Origin: Halogranum amylolyticum
GTDB lineage: Archaea > Halobacteriota > Halobacteria > Halobacteriales > Haloferacaceae
Reading direction: 5' to 3'
Length of the DNA stretch: 64,000 nt
Assembly: GCF_900110465.1 (NCBI RefSeq)
Contig: NZ_FODV01000001.1
Location: 1-64,000, forward strand
Shown here in pieces: positions 1 to 9,385 of this stretch. The notes below the pieces were generated by a model that was given only the letters and a program-made list of their open reading frames with translations, was not told where the DNA came from and ran no database searches. The stretch's first letter is position 1. Every line of letters starts with the position of its first letter. A program made the position numbers and the translations under genes.

Positions 1-225
1 CCATGGATCTCTCGTCGAGACCGTCAGTGCAACCGCTCCGACACAGCACTCAGGCTTCAGAAACAGCTAGCCGAGGATGCTTTGTGAGGTACTGATAGTC
101 GGAACCCACAGTATCTCGGGACGATCGTCGGCATTGTTGGGTTCGCCTTGTGAATTCGCTCTTTGCCGCCATCTTGACAATGGTATATGTCAACTGGGTG
201 CCGATCTTACGCAGAGGATGTCAAC

Positions 226-1491
226 TCAATACGAGGGGGTAAGCGTAACTTTCGCCACGAAGCCCTCAGAGCAATTATCGTGTTCGGACAGCTTCCGAGT
301 GCCACCGATTACAAGATTTCCATCATCTGTCGTCACGACTTCGGACGGTGTTTCGTCTCGCTCAGTTCCGAATGCTGTACTCCACGTTCGATCTCCGTTC
401 TTGTTGAGTTGGTTGAGCCATACCTGCTCCCCGATAATGTCCTCACTTCGTGACCCAGCGATGACATAGCTATCGCCGATTGTAGTAACGCTGTCGGCGG
501 TAGCATGTTCTCCAGGATCGCCATAGGTTTCTTTCCAAACGACGTCACCCTGGTTCGTCGTCTTCATGACCAGTGCATCCGCCGTGAACGCATGCTCCTG
601 TTGCGCTGTTCCCGCCATTAGATATCCCGTCTCAGTCGAGATACATTCTGCGAGATGAGCGGATGTGCCTGTTATGTAGCGGCGTCGCCACTGTTCTCGT
701 CCACGTGAATTCGTTTTGAGTAGGAGACACGCAGTCGTATCGTCTTGTTTGGTGACTGTCCCGCCAAGTACGAACCCATTATCGGCTTCGAGTATGGACA
801 CTGCATCAAGCGATTTGTCCCCGGAGTAAGTGCGAGTCCACTGCACTTCACCCGTGGCATCAAGTGTCGCCATTGCGGCCCGATTACCGGAGGACCCTGC
901 AACCACAAACTTCCCATCGGCTGTTTGAATGATATCAGTCGCCTGGTCATCCACTCGCTGGTCGAAATGGAAGTGAGTGGTCCACCGCGTTCGCCCTCGC
1001 CGATTCGTCTCGACGACGTACGCTCGAGCAGTGTCCTCACTTTCGGAGTGAGAGTGACCACAGAGGGCAAATCTGTTGGTAGCGGTTCGTATTCCTCCGA
1101 AGAGAGCGTCATGTCCAGTCTGTCGATGCAAAACCGTCCAGCGTTTGGTGCCATTAGCGGTCCAATCGTGTTGCCAGCCGTCTGACCATTCGCCGTCAAC
1201 TGTGGCCATACCGAGCGTCATCACCCCGCCACCAACGGTCGGAATTACATGTCGAAACTCCTCACAGCTATCCTTGTCGCTGGTACGGTACCAGAGAACC
1301 TCATCGTGGTACTTGGATATTTGAGACGTTTCATCGTCTGAATTTGGTGTTGATGGCCTATTGGAGTCCGTGGTTTCGGCACTGACGTTTGTTCCAGTGG
1401 CTGACAGCAGTGTTATCAGGCCTGTGGTCCGAAGGACATTTCTACGACTTACGATCCGGTCAGATTGCGATGTGTTGTTAGTGTTGGTCAT
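226..1491 (-). CDS. Tat-exported beta-propeller-like repeat protein
   Basis: This 421-residue protein begins with a twin-arginine signal (SRRNVLRTTG near residues 16-25, then a hydrophobic run and an AET-type cleavage region), so it should be folded in the cytoplasm and exported. The mature part has about six repeats of roughly 50 residues. Each holds a G(G/F)VLGG-like strand, a TN..G(R/D) turn and a W-x-x-x-(F/Y) segment, as expected for blades of a beta-propeller. No catalytic residues are recognisable; a surface binding or structural role is an inference. It lies 89 bp downstream of the zinc-hydrolase gene on the same strand and could be co-transcribed with it. Confidence 0.8.
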   Translation of the reverse strand: MTNTNNTSQSDRIVSRRNVLRTTGLITLLSATGTNVSAETTDSNRPSTPNSDDETSQISKYHDEVLWYRTSDKDSCEEFRHVIPTVGGGVMTLGMATVDGEWSDGWQHDWTANGTKRWTVLHRQTGHDALFGGIRTATNRFALCGHSHSESEDTARAYVVETNRRGRTRWTTHFHFDQRVDDQATDIIQTADGKFVVAGSSGNRAAMATLDATGEVQWTRTYSGDKSLDAVSILEADNGFVLGGTVTKQDDTTACLLLKTNSRGREQWRRRYITGTSAHLAECISTETGYLMAGTAQQEHAFTADALVMKTTNQGDVVWKETYGDPGEHATADSVTTIGDSYVIAGSRSEDIIGEQVWLNQLNKNGDRTWSTAFGTERDETPSEVVTTDDGNLVIGGTRKLSEHDNCSEGFVAKVTLTPSY

Positions 1492-1580
1492 CAGTGTGTA
1501 TTCTTACGGTGGTGTGATTATGCGTGCTGGTGGTCCGTTCGATTCGCCACTCGGTCGACGAGACTGGGTAGTGCATCTGG

Positions 1581-3047
1581 TTATCCCTCAGTAACAAAAT
1601 ACGACACCGTCTCGTCGCGATGTCGTGTTTCTTTGTCAGCACTTTGCTCCTCTTCAATGAAGAGGTCGACACCCGAGGAGGTCAGGTTCCTCCACCGAAT
1701 TGTGGTGGAGTTCCACCCATTGTATGACATGACATCCGCGATGAACGTCGGATTCTGGTACGAGCGTGAGAACTGGATGTTCTGCCATGAATCGTCCGCG
1801 ATAGTCGTGTTTGCTTCGTAGTCACGACTGCCAAGTGATCCACGGCCAGGTTCGAACGCCATCCAACTGACAACCTCCTCATAGTGGTACTCGGTAGCAC
1901 GTTCGGCGTCCTGCTCTTGGACGCGATACTGGAACCCACTCGGAGAGGCGTTTTGGATTCGAGCGACGATTGGATCACTGCCAGCTGTCGTCTGCGGCAT
2001 CGCAAACAAGACGGGAGTCGTCGAAAACGAATTCTCGAACGAGACGGACTCCCACTCGTGATTGACCTGCGCTCGGCCAACCTCGATCCGTCGTCCATTC
2101 GTAGTCGAATAGGTGCCCGGATTCAACATGAGATAGCCCGCTTGCGCCTTAGTGTGTGAGCCGTCGAGATACGGCCACTCCTCGATCCGGGCCTCGAACG
2201 ACGATCCAGTCAACCCACTAATGCGAACGTGTGCCGGGTTTCGTCCGTTGTACGATAGTGCGGGGGCGACGATAGCTGGATGCGAGTAGTAGTCGCTAAC
2301 ATCGAACTCCTGCCAGTAGTCGTCGAGTGTAACCATCCCAGCACTATAGTCGACTGAAGACTGTTGCGGTACCCGTTCCTGCCCATATTGGTTCATCACA
2401 TGTTCGACACAGAAAAGATGCCAGTTGATCTGCTCGCTCGTCGTCGTATCCTTTCGAGTAGTCTCACAGATGTAGCCTGGGATGTCAAGCATCCCGGCAA
2501 CGCGATGCATGAGCATCGGCCGGTCAGCATCGAGGGTATTACCCATCAGATAGCGCATATCTCCCGTGAATCCAAACTCGGTATTGAGATCGGCGACGGT
2601 GTTCTCGCCGTATTCACGGGCTGGCGACGTCCACGTTGGAAACAGTGCTTGGCCGACACTCCCGTCGCCGGATTTGTAGATGCCGCGTGCAGAGTGTAAG
2701 TCGAACATCCAATCGGGGTCGTGTTTCACTACTTGCTTCCAAATCGCCTGCGCCAGTGGTGTCTCAGGGTCTCCACTGAGTGGCGGAAACTTCCGATTCA
2801 GGTCGCCATCGTCATCGTAGCGGCTGTTACGACTGATGGCGACCTCATTGGCGCGAGGCAATACAACCAACTTTCCACGGTCGACCCCCCATGACGCAAT
2901 TTGCGTTGCTGCGCGGTATCCTGAGGGCTCGTTTCCATGGATCCCACCAACGACCATGGTTGTCGGCCCCGACTGTCCAGAGTCGTACACATAGACGTCG
3001 GTTTCATGGGGGGTATCGGTCCGAATTGAATAGCTACTCGTGACCAT
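1581..3047 (-). CDS. Zinc carboxypeptidase/succinylglutamate desuccinylase-like protein with lectin-like C-terminal repeats
   Basis: The N-terminal half (residues ~1-220 of 488) matches the M14/AstE-AspA zinc hydrolase fold. GGIHGNE supplies H37 and E40, DLHSARG supplies the third ligand H118, DLNRKFP carries the N84-R85 substrate-binding motif, and CETTRK is a candidate for the catalytic Glu region. The family cleaves peptide or N-acyl bonds. Residues ~245-488 contain three or four beta-rich repeats with W-E-S-V-F-E-N-S-F-like strands, resembling H-type lectin/discoidin domains. No signal peptide is visible from this ATG, so either the protein is cytoplasmic or the true start was missed. The fusion of a hydrolase with lectin-like repeats suggests action on a glycosylated substrate (inference). 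Confidence 0.75.
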   Translation of the reverse strand: MVTSSYSIRTDTPHETDVYVYDSGQSGPTTMVVGGIHGNEPSGYRAATQIASWGVDRGKLVVLPRANEVAISRNSRYDDDGDLNRKFPPLSGDPETPLAQAIWKQVVKHDPDWMFDLHSARGIYKSGDGSVGQALFPTWTSPAREYGENTVADLNTEFGFTGDMRYLMGNTLDADRPMLMHRVAGMLDIPGYICETTRKDTTTSEQINWHLFCVEHVMNQYGQERVPQQSSVDYSAGMVTLDDYWQEFDVSDYYSHPAIVAPALSYNGRNPAHVRISGLTGSSFEARIEEWPYLDGSHTKAQAGYLMLNPGTYSTTNGRRIEVGRAQVNHEWESVSFENSFSTTPVLFAMPQTTAGSDPIVARIQNASPSGFQYRVQEQDAERATEYHYEEVVSWMAFEPGRGSLGSRDYEANTTIADDSWQNIQFSRSYQNPTFIADVMSYNGWNSTTIRWRNLTSSGVDLFIEEEQSADKETRHRDETVSYFVTEG

Positions 3048-3496
3048 TGGTGCGTACCCCCGGTCGAGAAATGGGAATGAGACAGCCTACCAGAACAGCG
3101 GGAGTCGGGAACCGCCGCGAATCGCAGGTGGGAGGTGTTCGATTTGAAGACCAGAACGGACGTGGCGCTTGACTCGTTTCTGCTCCATCGAGTGTTCTGA
3201 CTCCCCGTGGAGACGCGATCCTCGTGTCTGGGCTGCGTGCTGCGTCCATATTGGCGTTCAGCTTGCCGAGTTCGATTGCAACCATTAGATTACAATGTGC
3301 CTACAGGTTCTATGTTGGTAAAAACACATTATATAAACTCAACATGTGTTGATCATTCTCTTCGTTAAGAATTTCACTCTCAGAAGAATGTATCGCGAGA
3401 GACTCTTCGGGGGGTGCTACCAGAAAACTAACAATCCCCAATCGGAGGGAGAGCGTCGATTTTTCGTGATAGTTGTCGAGCGGCAACTGAACAGCT
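3048..3496. other. Intergenic region, no confident gene
   Basis: About 450 bases between divergent genes. The stretch 3290-3380 is AT-rich and could hold promoters. An open frame on the minus strand (3034-3285) has no recognisable features and a composition unlike the neighbouring genes, so it is not called. Confidence 0.5.
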
Positions 3497-3760
3497 ATGT
3501 CGATCCTGTCGTTCGATACAACTATGACCGGATCTCTGTTGGACCGAGTGGGAGGGGCTGACTGGGACTGTCGGTACTGTCTCGGAGCCCTCCTCGCTCT
3601 CTCGGTTGCGGTTGTCTCGGTCGTTTACGGACTCACACACAGCGATATCGTGACGGCGCTGGGCGGATTGCTGTTCGTCCCGACGGCCATCCTCCTGGCG
3701 GGAATCGGACTCACCGGCGGCACTGGACGTCGCGACGCTGAGGCCACCGAGTCGCTGTAG
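3497..3760 (+). CDS. Small two-helix membrane protein
   Basis: An 87-residue protein with two hydrophobic segments (about residues 30-47 and 53-72) separated by a short THSD loop, and a charged C-terminal tail. An in-frame ATG at 3524 would give a 78-residue form starting MTGSLLDRVGG and is equally possible. The family is not recognised. Small two-helix proteins of this type are common orphan genes in haloarchaea. It stands alone, followed by about 300 bases without a gene. Confidence 0.5.
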   Translation: MSILSFDTTMTGSLLDRVGGADWDCRYCLGALLALSVAVVSVVYGLTHSDIVTALGGLLFVPTAILLAGIGLTGGTGRRDAEATESL

Positions 3761-4076
3761 TCGGCCGTCCGGTGATCGTCGCCGACAGGCCCTACGACGT
3801 ACGAACAGACGCGGACTGTTCGCAGCGGGAGACCAAAGGTGTCCGCTTCGGAATCGGGGTGCTCCCAGCGTCGGACAATAGCTGAAAGACGTACGCTCAA
3901 CCGACAGCGATGGAATCGAGTCGTTGCAGTCGTCGATCAACCGAGTGTCACGGGCGTCGGCACCTGAGAAGTGCTTCGGGCGAGCAACGTGGGGTCGGCG
4001 CCACCGACGCCGTTTTCGGAGCGACCTGTCGTGCGACAATCTCCTCCTTATGTCCACTCATCCCTAAGCGACTGCC
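3761..4076. other. Intergenic region, nothing recognised
   Basis: About 315 bases between two small membrane-protein genes. Short open frames on both strands lack haloarchaeal-type acidic composition or any motif. No strong inverted repeat was seen. Confidence 0.4.
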
Positions 4077-4259
4077 ATGCAGACACGCCACGCCGTATTG
4101 GGGCTGGTGCTCGTGGTGACTACGGTGATGGGCATACGCGGTGTTGTCGCCATCCTCGACGGTGACGTCGGAATCTTCGCCAGGCAGGTCGCCGTCGGCG
4201 GGTTCATCCTTGCATTTGGGGTCGCGCTGTACCGCAACTGGGACGCGATTGGGACCTGA
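4077..4259 (+). CDS. Small two-helix membrane protein
   Basis: A 60-residue protein with hydrophobic segments at about residues 6-26 and 35-52 and little else (MQTRHAVLGLVLVVTTVMG start). It resembles the short DUF-type membrane proteins found widely in haloarchaea, but no specific family is claimed. It converges with the flippase gene, with about 90 bases between the stops. Confidence 0.55.
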   Translation: MQTRHAVLGLVLVVTTVMGIRGVVAILDGDVGIFARQVAVGGFILAFGVALYRNWDAIGT

Positions 4260-4350
4260 CCGGACGACCAATACACACAGCGTGGCATGCGGTCCCCGCG
4301 GGTCGTGGGTGCCAGCTGTCGTCGTGCTCGTCTCCGAATCCTGAGGCGAT

Positions 4351-5859
4351 TCACAGCGAGCGTATAATCGAGTCAAATTCGGTGCGGATGTCCCACTGCG
4401 AATGGCTATCCAACAGAAGAGCTGCTGACACATAGACCGCTGCCCCAACAACGACGAGGAGTGCGAATTTGACAACAACCAGTTCGATTGAAACCGTCTG
4501 ACGGACGCCAAGAAGTACGAGTCCCATGATCCCGCTGGCGAGTGCCGGATAGGCCAGTTCTTTGAGCAGCGCCCGATGGCGGATATCGAGACAGCGCACC
4601 ACAACATGAATCTGGAGGGGGACAGTAAGGAGATATACGCCGACGATTGCTCCGGCAGCCCCTACGAGGTCGTATCTAATCGTTGCCGGAATAATGAGTA
4701 TCCCCGAGAAAAGGAGTCTGATGCCGTTGATTTTCGGGTTGAGGTCCGGGCGGCCGACTGCGTTCCAGACGTCAGCGAAAACCGACGTGAGTGCAGCGAA
4801 CCCACCGTAGACGGCGACGATCTGCATCACTGGAACGATGGGGTTCCATTGTGAGCCGAGCACAGCGGGGATGAATGAGCGAGCTGTCAGAATGATTCCA
4901 ACCGTTGCGGGAAACGCCAAAAACGAGAGCAGGCGAACGCTTCTGAGGACGGCATTACCGAGCATTTCCGTATCGTCCTGAAGCTTCGAATACAGGGGGA
5001 AGACGACGGTCGAAACCGACCGCGACATTTCCATCGTCGGCATCTTCGCAAGCTGATACCCGAGTTGATAGTATCCGAGCCCGGTCGTCGAGACGAGTCG
5101 TCCGACAAGAGCGTCGTCGCCACTTGTCAGAATGAAACTAATGGCTTTCGACGCCGTAATCCACTTTCCGTAGCCGATGAGTTCACGCACCTGTGCGCGA
5201 TCGATATTCAAACCTGGCCGATAGTCGTGCAGTGCGTATGAAGCGACGAGCCGCGCGAAGTCAGCGATGATAAATCCCGCAACGAGCGCCCAGACGCTTT
5301 CGTAGATAATTGCGATGGCCACTGATGCGACGAATTTCGCCACAGAGGCGCTCATTCCGAAGAGGAACTGTTTGTGCATATCCAGATCCTTCTGGAAATA
5401 CACGATACTCGGGTTGATGACCCCGGCCACGATCGGTGACACTGCGATCACCCGGAGAATGAGCGTAACGCGTGGTTCGTCGAAGAACCATGCGACTGCG
5501 GGCGCACTGGTGACGAGAAGGAGTGCGAGGACGAGACCACGAACGAGTTGGAGCGTCCATGCAGTATCGAGAAAAGTGTCGACGTTTGCTTCGGAACGCT
5601 GGATAAGCGCACTCTTGATACCGAGTTCGGAGAATCTCCGGAGTGACGTGTAGGTGATCAACGCAATACCCATCAATCCGAACTCACGCGGACCAAGAAT
5701 GCGGGCAAGAACGACGAGCGACAGTACCTGAAGTCCTCGCATTCCAATCTTCATGCCCGCAGACCACACCCCAGATTTGACTGTCTGGTTCGTCAAGGTG
5801 CCATCGGGGAGCGCCCGCTGGTAGATGGTTCGGAGAACGCGACGTAGCTTGTCAAACAT
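4351..5859 (-). CDS. Polysaccharide flippase (Wzx/TuaB-like, MOP superfamily)
   Basis: A 502-residue polytopic membrane protein of the MOP (multidrug/oligosaccharide-lipid/polysaccharide) superfamily. The N-terminus carries the family signature region SGVWSAGMKIGMRGLQ followed by VLARILGPREFGLMG, and about 12-14 hydrophobic segments run to the C-terminus. The length is normal for the WzxC/TuaB type. The expected role is moving lipid-linked oligosaccharide across the cytoplasmic membrane for surface polysaccharide or glycoprotein assembly. It is divergently arranged with the ATP-grasp gene at 6144, which belongs to a family often found in polysaccharide clusters. No glycosyltransferases are nearby, so this may be the remnant of a larger surface-glycan locus. 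Confidence 0.88.
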   Translation of the reverse strand: MFDKLRRVLRTIYQRALPDGTLTNQTVKSGVWSAGMKIGMRGLQVLSLVVLARILGPREFGLMGIALITYTSLRRFSELGIKSALIQRSEANVDTFLDTAWTLQLVRGLVLALLLVTSAPAVAWFFDEPRVTLILRVIAVSPIVAGVINPSIVYFQKDLDMHKQFLFGMSASVAKFVASVAIAIIYESVWALVAGFIIADFARLVASYALHDYRPGLNIDRAQVRELIGYGKWITASKAISFILTSGDDALVGRLVSTTGLGYYQLGYQLAKMPTMEMSRSVSTVVFPLYSKLQDDTEMLGNAVLRSVRLLSFLAFPATVGIILTARSFIPAVLGSQWNPIVPVMQIVAVYGGFAALTSVFADVWNAVGRPDLNPKINGIRLLFSGILIIPATIRYDLVGAAGAIVGVYLLTVPLQIHVVVRCLDIRHRALLKELAYPALASGIMGLVLLGVRQTVSIELVVVKFALLVVVGAAVYVSAALLLDSHSQWDIRTEFDSIIRSL

Positions 5860-6114
5860 GGAGCAGTATCAGGGAGGACAAATTCACTATTTGGCGTAGG
5901 ACACCAGACGTATCAGTTATCATCTGTCTATCGATCGGCAGTGTGTCTTACTGAGAGAACTTTGTGCTTAGTCATAAAATTGTCCAATACAGGTGAAAAT
6001 ACTCAGAGTTGGCATAGTGTCATATGTGGTCAATTAACATTACTGAGCTATAAATGACGATCAGACATAACGTCTGCAAGAGACGATTGGTGTCTCCTTT
6101 AGCGAACCTCAACT

Positions 6115-6124
6115 TTTTTAATAA
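6115..6124 (+). promoter_or_regulatory. Candidate TATA box for the ATP-grasp gene
   Basis: The AT-rich box TTTTTAATAA is centred about 25 bases upstream of the ATG at 6144. This spacing fits the leaderless or near-leaderless transcripts that are usual in haloarchaea. Confidence 0.5.
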
Positions 6125-6143
6125 GTTAGGATAACCAGACATT

Positions 6144-7295
6144 ATGGCTGAGCATCCACTTCTGGCCAAGTTATATCACGGGGCTGATGACCAACTCTCG
6201 CTTTTTGCTAGGTTGCTGAAATACGAACTGAAGTGGGGTCGGGCCATTGATGTCTCTTTGAAACGGCGGCTCTGGCTGTGGCGCCGCGGATTCACCAGCG
6301 AATCTGATCTGCTGTTCGACATTGATGAGACGAACGCCTACGAGTTCCTCTCGACGGTCCAACAAGAGCGCTCGATGGACATCGCGAACAATTGGACTCC
6401 GACCGCCAGCAACAAGCTCACCAGCCACCTCCTGTATAGTTCGGTCCCCGAATATCTCCCAGACCTCTATGGCCTCATCGAGAACGGGATGTTAAAGCGA
6501 ATGTCGCCAATACTGGACGCGCCGGCATGGCAGCAGCAAGAATCGGCCCTGACTGCGACTGACGGGGGACAGGTCCAGCAGTTCGGTACATTCGAGTGGA
6601 TTGATACGTATCTTGATGAGCAAAATGCGCTCGTTCTAAAACCCGTCTATGGGCGTGCTGGGAACGGTATTTTCGTCTGTCGAAAAGACGCTGATTCGAA
6701 TCGATACGAGGTGAACGGAGAGCAGAAGACCCAACGCGAGTTTATCACGTTTCTCGAAGGCCTCGACGAGTACCTCGCAACAGAGTTTATCGAGCAAGCC
6801 GACTACACAGAGCAGCTGTTTCCGGACGCGAGCAACACGCTCAGAGTGATGACGTTTTGGGATTATGAGACAGACGAGCCCTTCATCGGTGCCGCTGTCC
6901 AACGAATTGGGTCATTCGAGTCCGCTCCCACGGACAACTGGAGTAATGGTGGCATCTCGGCAGAAGTAACCGAGGATGGGACGTTGAGCCGCGGTGCACA
7001 GTGGTTGTCCTCTGCGGGCGACGTCCGCTGGTTCGATACGCATCCAGATACCGGGAGCCAGATCGCCGGGACGTCGATTCCGAACTGGTCGACGATGCGT
7101 GAGCAGATTCTTGAGTTAGCATCGCTGTACCCGTATTTCCCGAAAGTCGGATGGGACATTTTACCCACTGGCGATGGGACGTTCAAGCTCATTGAACTCA
7201 ATCCACGTGCCGGAACACGGAGCATCCAGATACATACCCCCCTCCTTCGAGATCCACGAATCCGGCAGTTCTATGACCATCATGACTGTCTGTAA
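6144..7295 (+). CDS. Sugar-transfer associated ATP-grasp protein
   Basis: A 383-residue protein matching the ATPgrasp_ST type (sugar-transfer associated ATP-grasp). The nucleotide-binding region VLKPVYGRAGNGIF lies at about residues 169-182, an ATEFIEQ segment follows at about 213, and the metal-binding end LIELNPRAGTRS is at about 349-360. Members ligate or modify small groups in polysaccharide clusters, but their exact reaction is mostly unknown. The divergent flippase at 4351-5859 supports a surface-glycan context. The start ATG has a TATA-like box about 25 bases upstream. The last part overlaps the antisense tail of a TnpB fragment, showing that an insertion element ended close to its stop. 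Confidence 0.8.
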   Translation: MAEHPLLAKLYHGADDQLSLFARLLKYELKWGRAIDVSLKRRLWLWRRGFTSESDLLFDIDETNAYEFLSTVQQERSMDIANNWTPTASNKLTSHLLYSSVPEYLPDLYGLIENGMLKRMSPILDAPAWQQQESALTATDGGQVQQFGTFEWIDTYLDEQNALVLKPVYGRAGNGIFVCRKDADSNRYEVNGEQKTQREFITFLEGLDEYLATEFIEQADYTEQLFPDASNTLRVMTFWDYETDEPFIGAAVQRIGSFESAPTDNWSNGGISAEVTEDGTLSRGAQWLSSAGDVRWFDTHPDTGSQIAGTSIPNWSTMREQILELASLYPYFPKVGWDILPTGDGTFKLIELNPRAGTRSIQIHTPLLRDPRIRQFYDHHDCL

Positions 7296-7910
7296 TCGGT
7301 GGGGTAAACCGAGACTGCCGAACGCACGCTTACACGCATCGACCGATTCGACGACGGAGCCAGTGTTCCGTTCGGTGTCGTTCTTGTGTCGGCGGAAGCC
7401 GATATGCAAGAAGTAGTCACCGTCACGGGCGGTGAGCGTACTTTCCGTGACGCTCCATGTGTCCGAGTCGGGATACTGCTGTTGGTAGCCATCGTCGGTG
7501 TCAGGCAGTACAAGTTCACACCGAATACGACTCTGCGTTGTGGAAAGCGACACCGTATCGTCATCGAACAGTGATATGGTTCGGGTGTCGTCCTTCATCG
7601 TGGGTGCAGTGAACGTGGGTTTGCTGACCTTTTTGCCTTTGGCGCGGCGTTCGATACAGCTGGTGATGGCTTGGGCGGCTTGGTGGGTGGCGAGAATCGC
7701 GTGCTGACTGCCGAGGCCGGTGTGTTCGCACACTCGTCGTAGGCGAGAGGCTGTACGTCGCTCTTGGCGTTGCACTTGCCCCCACGCCATGTCGGTGGCG
7801 ATTTGGCAACCACGCTTCCACTCGGAGATAGTCTCTTCGAGAAGGTCACGTTGCTCGTCTGTAACTTCGAGACGAGTGATTGCCGTCCGACGCACGTAGT
7901 CGTCTGCCAC
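7296..7910 (-). pseudogene. tnpB: TnpB (IS1341-type) N-terminal fragment
   Basis: The first ~190 residues match the N-terminal half of haloarchaeal TnpB. They include a helical TDEQRDLLEETISEWKRGC start, AILATHQAAQAI, a KGKKVSKPTFTAPTMKDDTRT region and a GFRRHKND strand just before where the first RuvC motif should be. The catalytic core and zinc ribbon are absent. The remaining open frame runs antisense through the ATP-grasp gene to 7161 and is not homologous. This is the promoter-proximal remnant of a deleted element; its upstream end carries the hairpin at 8088. Confidence 0.85.
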
Positions 7911-8087
7911 AATTTCAATGTGACCGGGAATCTACTTACAAAATGATGTTTGTAGCCGATACGAACGCTCTCCTCCCCTTTCTACTCATTCGTTTTGCTC
8001 ATTCCTTGAGGAAGGGGACTTCGCGCTACCGCTTCAGTTGAAGCCCTCGAATTGCTTTGAGTCACACCCGAAGAAGCAGGTGAAGTA

Positions 8088-8109
8088 CCACGGGTCGGGT
8101 GACCCGTGG
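8088..8109. repeat. IS-end hairpin (9-bp stem)
   Basis: CCACGGGTC and GACCCGTGG form a perfect 9-bp stem around GGGT. It lies about 180 bases upstream of the TnpB fragment. The same stem with the complementary loop ACCC occurs at 18900-18921, so both probably derive from ends of related IS200/IS605-type elements. Confidence 0.7.
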
Positions 8110-8273
8110 CATCTGGGTTTAGTCCGCCGTGGACGCACCAGTCTTTAATTCCTCTCGCGCTCCCGTTCCCGGTCGCGCCAACTTCGCGTCGGTAATACCC
8201 GAACTCAAAGTGAGTCCGTGAGAGTCGGCCTCTTCACACAGGCCCGATACCGTCCGTCTCACCTTCTTCACAG

Positions 8274-8516
8274 TCATTCGCTTGAGGAGCCCGCACGCTC
8301 AGTAATGAACAACTCGCCGTCGACCTCGTAGAGATACCCTCGTAACAGGAGACGTTCGATCGCAAACTCGGCATCACCGTCAGAGAATCCCTCCTCCCGC
8401 AGATTGCCAAGAGCTTTTTCAGGGGCAATCCCCTCTGATGGCTCGATTGCAGTCAGCAGGATCTCATAGGCATCGCCAGAAAGCGGTCCCAGCGATCGAT
8501 TAGTTGGGTTGTACAT
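8274..8516 (-). CDS. Small acidic winged-helix-like protein
   Basis: An 80-residue acidic protein. The pattern is helix (SGDAYEILLTAI), helix (APEKALGNLREEG), helix (DGDAEFAIERLLLRGYL), then a beta pair (YLYEVDGELFIT), which fits a minimal winged-helix domain. The role is not known; DNA binding is an inference from the predicted fold. An AT-rich promoter-like stretch lies directly upstream (8520-8560), compatible with a leaderless transcript. It stands between two insertion-sequence relics. Confidence 0.6.
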   Translation of the reverse strand: MYNPTNRSLGPLSGDAYEILLTAIEPSEGIAPEKALGNLREEGFSDGDAEFAIERLLLRGYLYEVDGELFITERAGSSSE

Positions 8517-9385
8517 ATAGTAGATAGTTTAATGAGAAAAACATCTATAAGCATATTAATCTCACGGGGTTCAATCACTTACACTGATAAAAATCTAGTA
8601 TACAACATATGTGTATGGATGTTATTTCAAGATAGGTATGCCGTCCAAGCACTCGACAACTAATTAGTACTGCTTCGTCAAGAAGTTGAGCAGCATGGCA
8701 ACTACTATGGTACAAATAGTGACATGGACCAACGATTCCACGTCTCCGCGATGAGAGTGCCCGCGCTGTGGTTGATTAGTCTTGCTACGTGATAGGGTGA
8801 CTATGCACGCGGGCATCCTTGTATACACGATCAAATAATATGAAGCTAAGGATATGCTCAGTACTTGCCACAGTAAGATGTAGTTAAATCTTTTGTTGGT
8901 GATTATGAAGAAATTGCCCATAGTGAGGACTCTCGGACCAGTCCACGTCTGTATGGACTCCAACCTGTTGAAACCCCAATCTGAGTACCACATGAGGCAG
9001 TTCTCATATACTAGAACCCAGGAGAAGTCGAAGAAATAGATAAGATACCAGATGGCGCTCTGGTAGTGAACAGTCGAGCACGATGCCTGAGACCACTGTT
9101 CAAGCCACTTCTACCGTGACCGCTGTCATCTCTCGGCTGAAAGGAGTTTTATGAGTGTTTTGTGGTAGCTAATTCTGGTTTGACGGCATCGATTAAGAGA
9201 GACTACGACACTACCACACAAGACCCTTGACAGCTGATTCTTGCAAACACGAATTGAAATAATGTCTTGCATTCTGGAATAATTGCGACGCTGTTCTATT
9301 CACTTGGATGTTATTTTATTTTTTACCGAAATTCTATTCTATTGCACAATCCATTAGGACATAGAGGAATACGCGATTATCTGGA
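8517..9385. other. AT-rich intergenic region with possible transposase remnant
   Basis: About 870 bases without a confident gene. A minus-strand open frame (8664-8993) ends in a segment reading HSHRGDVESLVHVTICTIVV and then NFLTKQ, which could be the C-terminal end of a decayed transposase; the assignment is weak. A partly matching inverted pair, GTTTTGTGGTAG near 9155 and CTACCACACAAG near 9210, may be another decayed element end. Confidence 0.35.

Noticed and set aside
3034..3285. An 83-residue gene just upstream of and overlapping the zinc-hydrolase gene
   Set aside because: The composition is not acidic, there are no motifs and no hydrophobic signal that would supply an export sequence for the downstream protein.
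8664..8993. A 109-residue membrane-like protein on the minus strand
   Set aside because: Only its last ~30 residues look protein-like. The rest is AT-rich sequence without a credible start or homology, so it is noted only as a possible transposase remnant.
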